Shown here: piece by piece, positions 62,496 to 64,000 of the stretch | How the letters are laid out: each line of letters starts with the position of its first letter | Position numbering within the stretch: the first letter of the stretch is position 1 | DNA from: Nitrospira sp. | GTDB lineage: Bacteria > Nitrospirota > Nitrospiria > Nitrospirales > Nitrospiraceae | Assembly (NCBI GenBank): GCA_005116955.1 | Contig: SWDI01000002.1 | Location: 671,316 to 735,315, forward strand | DNA: 64,000 nucleotides | Reading direction: 5' to 3' | Position numbers and translations under genes: made by a program | Notes under the pieces: model-generated | The model's database searches: none | What the model was told of the DNA's origin: nothing | What the model saw: the letters and a program-made list of their open reading frames with translations, nothing else

Positions 62496-63447
62496 ACGAA
62501 ACCTCCTCCGTCATTCAGAATGATTTCCATGCATTTCTCATCCAGCCAGTCTGCTGTCCGTACCGCTACCGTACAAGCCTTCTTCAACCTGCAAAGAGTC
62601 ACCTGATAATCTGAACTCAGCCAACTGGGGAAATAAACTGGTGCGCCCTCATTTGTTGCCACGCATCGTCTTCTCAATTGTGCCATGCATCCCCTCCACT
62701 GCGCAAAGGTCGATGGGCCAACTCAATTTCGGAAAGGATAAAAGAGACGAGAATTGGCCATTCAGCACTTCCGACAAGGACGTTGCCGTCAGCATAGAGC
62801 ACCACCCCTCTTTCTAACGTGGTACGGAGTTGCAGGACCACGCGACACTCGCCGTTCCTCGCCCCAGCGATGCTGCCGCGTCACTCTGCGCTACGATCAT
62901 CATCGAAAAGCCGAGCCGACCATGAATGGCCTCAAACTGCGGCATATGCAAACCGACCTCTTCGTAACACACTGTTGCGCCCCTCACCTACATCGGGGCG
63001 CAACGGAATGTCCCCGTCTGGGGCAAAGCGCGGCTGCAAGCGTGACACCGTCCGCGGTGGCGCGGTTGCCACGGGCGTGCCACACCCGTTAATGGGCGAC
63101 GGCGGTTCTCTTGGCACGGTCGAGTCGCATTGCGCGACACGACGGTGCCGGACTCCACCTGGCACGGCGTCTCCTGACGCGGTGCCGCAGAGGCCTGCCT
63201 ACCCGAAGCCCCTCGCCGAGGGTAGCCTGCAGTGCAATCCCTATAGCTTGGATGGTCAAGCATGCAGAGCAGACCTCCTCGTTGGAAATCCCGTGCCGTT
63301 GAAACTCGACGAGGAAGAGGGCGGGTCGTGGGTCTATGGGAATAACACAGGATATACCTCTCGGTTGCAATCTGCCTTCGCCTACCGTACGTTTGGTGGC
63401 CTCCTTTTACACCGGCAGAGTGATCGCACCCCATCAGACGATGATTC
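62496..63447. other. Interval without a supported gene
   Basis: About 950 bases. Long open frames exist on both strands (for example 62819-63502), but they overlap each other in several frames, lack ribosome sites and give Arg/Pro-rich low-complexity products, as GC-rich non-coding DNA does. No repeat or RNA gene is recognised. Confidence 0.4.
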
Positions 63448-63476
63448 TTGCCATTATTACAATCTTGTCATATCAT
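63448..63476 (+). promoter_or_regulatory. Sigma-70-type promoter of the second HigBA module
   Basis: TTGCCA (63448-63453), 17 bases, TATCAT (63471-63476), 28 bp before the GTG start. GGTAAGTACCGGTAAGG just downstream could serve as the operator. Confidence 0.6.
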
Positions 63477-63504
63477 TGGTAAGTACCGGTAAGGAGAAAT
63501 AGAC

Positions 63505-63870
63505 GTGTCGAAAGATAGTGTGCTCCGACCTGTGGTCTGGATGGGCGATAGCAAGAAGCAATTGAAGAAGATGCCGGAGGACGTGCAAAAGCAGATGGGC
63601 GGCGAGCTGTATCTCGCTCAGCGAGGCGAAGCTCCGCCACACAGCAAGATGTTAAAGGGACTCGGCGGTGGCGTTTTTGAAATCAGGGACGACTTTGACG
63701 GCAACACCTATCGGTTGGTGTATGCCGTCCAGATTGGCAAGCGGCTCTATGTGCTGCATGCGTTTCAGAAGAAAAGCAAAAAAGGCATCGCGACACCCCC
63801 GAGAGACGTAGAGTTGATTACGCGGCGGTATAAGGAAGCAGTCGTCATGGAAAAGGAGTGGCCGTCATGA
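63505..63870 (+). CDS. HigB/RelE-type (Gp49-like) toxin
   Basis: 121 residues from GTG 63505 (AAGGAG 9 nt upstream). Family features are 'VVWMGDSKKQLKKMPEDVQK', 'MLKGLGGGVFEIRDDFDGNT' and 'YRLVYAVQIGKRLYVLHAFQ', with 'KKSKKGIATPPRDVELITRR'. It is a probable ribosome-dependent mRNA interferase. Intact, unlike the 61431 paralogue. It overlaps the next gene by 4 nt (ATGA). Confidence 0.88.
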   Translation: MSKDSVLRPVVWMGDSKKQLKKMPEDVQKQMGGELYLAQRGEAPPHSKMLKGLGGGVFEIRDDFDGNTYRLVYAVQIGKRLYVLHAFQKKSKKGIATPPRDVELITRRYKEAVVMEKEWPS

Positions 63871-64000
63871 AGAAAAGGAACACCATAGACCATGAAGTCA
63901 GTTCCGGGAATGTCTTTGCGGATTTAGGCTTGAAGGACTCCGAGAGCCTGCTCATGCGGGCTGAGCTAGGCCATCAAATCTTCAAAATCCTCAAAAGCCG
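63867..64000 (+). CDS. HigA-type antitoxin (partial, cut by window end)
   Basis: 45 residues are visible before the window ends: 'EVSSGNVFADLGLKDSESLL' matches 'FRGSGNVFADLELLDANTLQ' of the 61788 antitoxin. ATG 63867 overlaps the toxin stop. The HTH should follow beyond the window. Confidence 0.85.
   Translation, partial: MKKRNTIDHEVSSGNVFADLGLKDSESLLMRAELGHQIFKILKS

Noticed and set aside
62819-63502. 227-codon open frame before the second HigBA module
   Set aside because: Low-complexity Arg/Pro/Ser-rich product, competing long frames on both strands, no ribosome site, and it runs through the module's promoter.

Overview
The window looks like a chromosome segment of a Gram-negative, moderately GC-rich bacterium, most probably a Nitrospira-type nitrite oxidiser or a close relative. 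That is an inference from several things together: the very large set of VPLPA-type C-terminal sorting tails, MauG-type peroxidases, cytochrome P460-like and monohaem cytochromes, lipoproteins with lipoboxes, and short dispersed repeats that I recall from such genomes. No rRNA or marker gene settles it. No exosortase gene lies in the window.

Layout. (1) 1-13.2 kb is conserved-type chromosome: a GlcG/HbpS-like protein, a glycogen-debranching enzyme next to a GH63 glucosidase, a secreted beta-helix protein, coaE, trxB, thiI, tRNA-Ser(CGA), a DUF2779 nuclease-like protein, and a MATE transporter cut off by half of a small inverted-repeat element. A complete copy of that element, with TAACT target duplications, sits at 864-1058. 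(2) 13.3-46.9 kb is an accessory island. It holds 17 recognisable genes for secreted proteins ending in a VPLPA-CTERM tail (LPXTG-like tripartite tail: VPLPA motif, hydrophobic helix, Arg-rich end). Their N-terminal parts differ: HAF repeats, PQQ sugar dehydrogenase, subtilase fold, SGNH hydrolase, FGE-like, DUF4082-like and DUF1566-like domains, and unknowns. Two large dihaem cytochrome c peroxidases, two VapBC-type toxin-antitoxin pairs, a receiver-only regulator with a small zinc-ribbon partner, GDP-fucose biosynthesis genes and many gene remnants are also present. (3) 47-57.5 kb carries a TIGR03790 protein, a NarL-type regulator, secreted and cytochrome proteins, a CcdA-like protein whose segments appear circularly permuted, a TPR protein, a beta-propeller lipoprotein and an outer-membrane channel-like protein. 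(4) 57.7-64 kb is a decayed mobilisable element: truncated relaxase, MobC, candidate oriT, plasmid-type small genes and two HigBA-like modules, one with a broken toxin gene.

The most striking signal is a bipartite DNA motif found 17 times between 14.8 and 43.1 kb. It is a 16-mer close to CGTCACATCTGTTGCA, then 15 bases, then CGGTAG or a variant. It lies upstream of nearly every island operon, on whichever strand the operon uses, and also upstream of gene remnants. It is probably the promoter of one dedicated regulon that coordinates the sorted proteins, the peroxidases, the receiver/zinc-ribbon pair and the fucose genes. Within the island, sorting tails have been exchanged between unrelated genes (identical 59-nt and 41-nt tail segments), 3' ends of peroxidase genes are scattered, and the promoter-receiver-zinc-ribbon block has been duplicated and has decayed. 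The island therefore looks like a rapidly recombining factory for surface or matrix proteins under one control signal.
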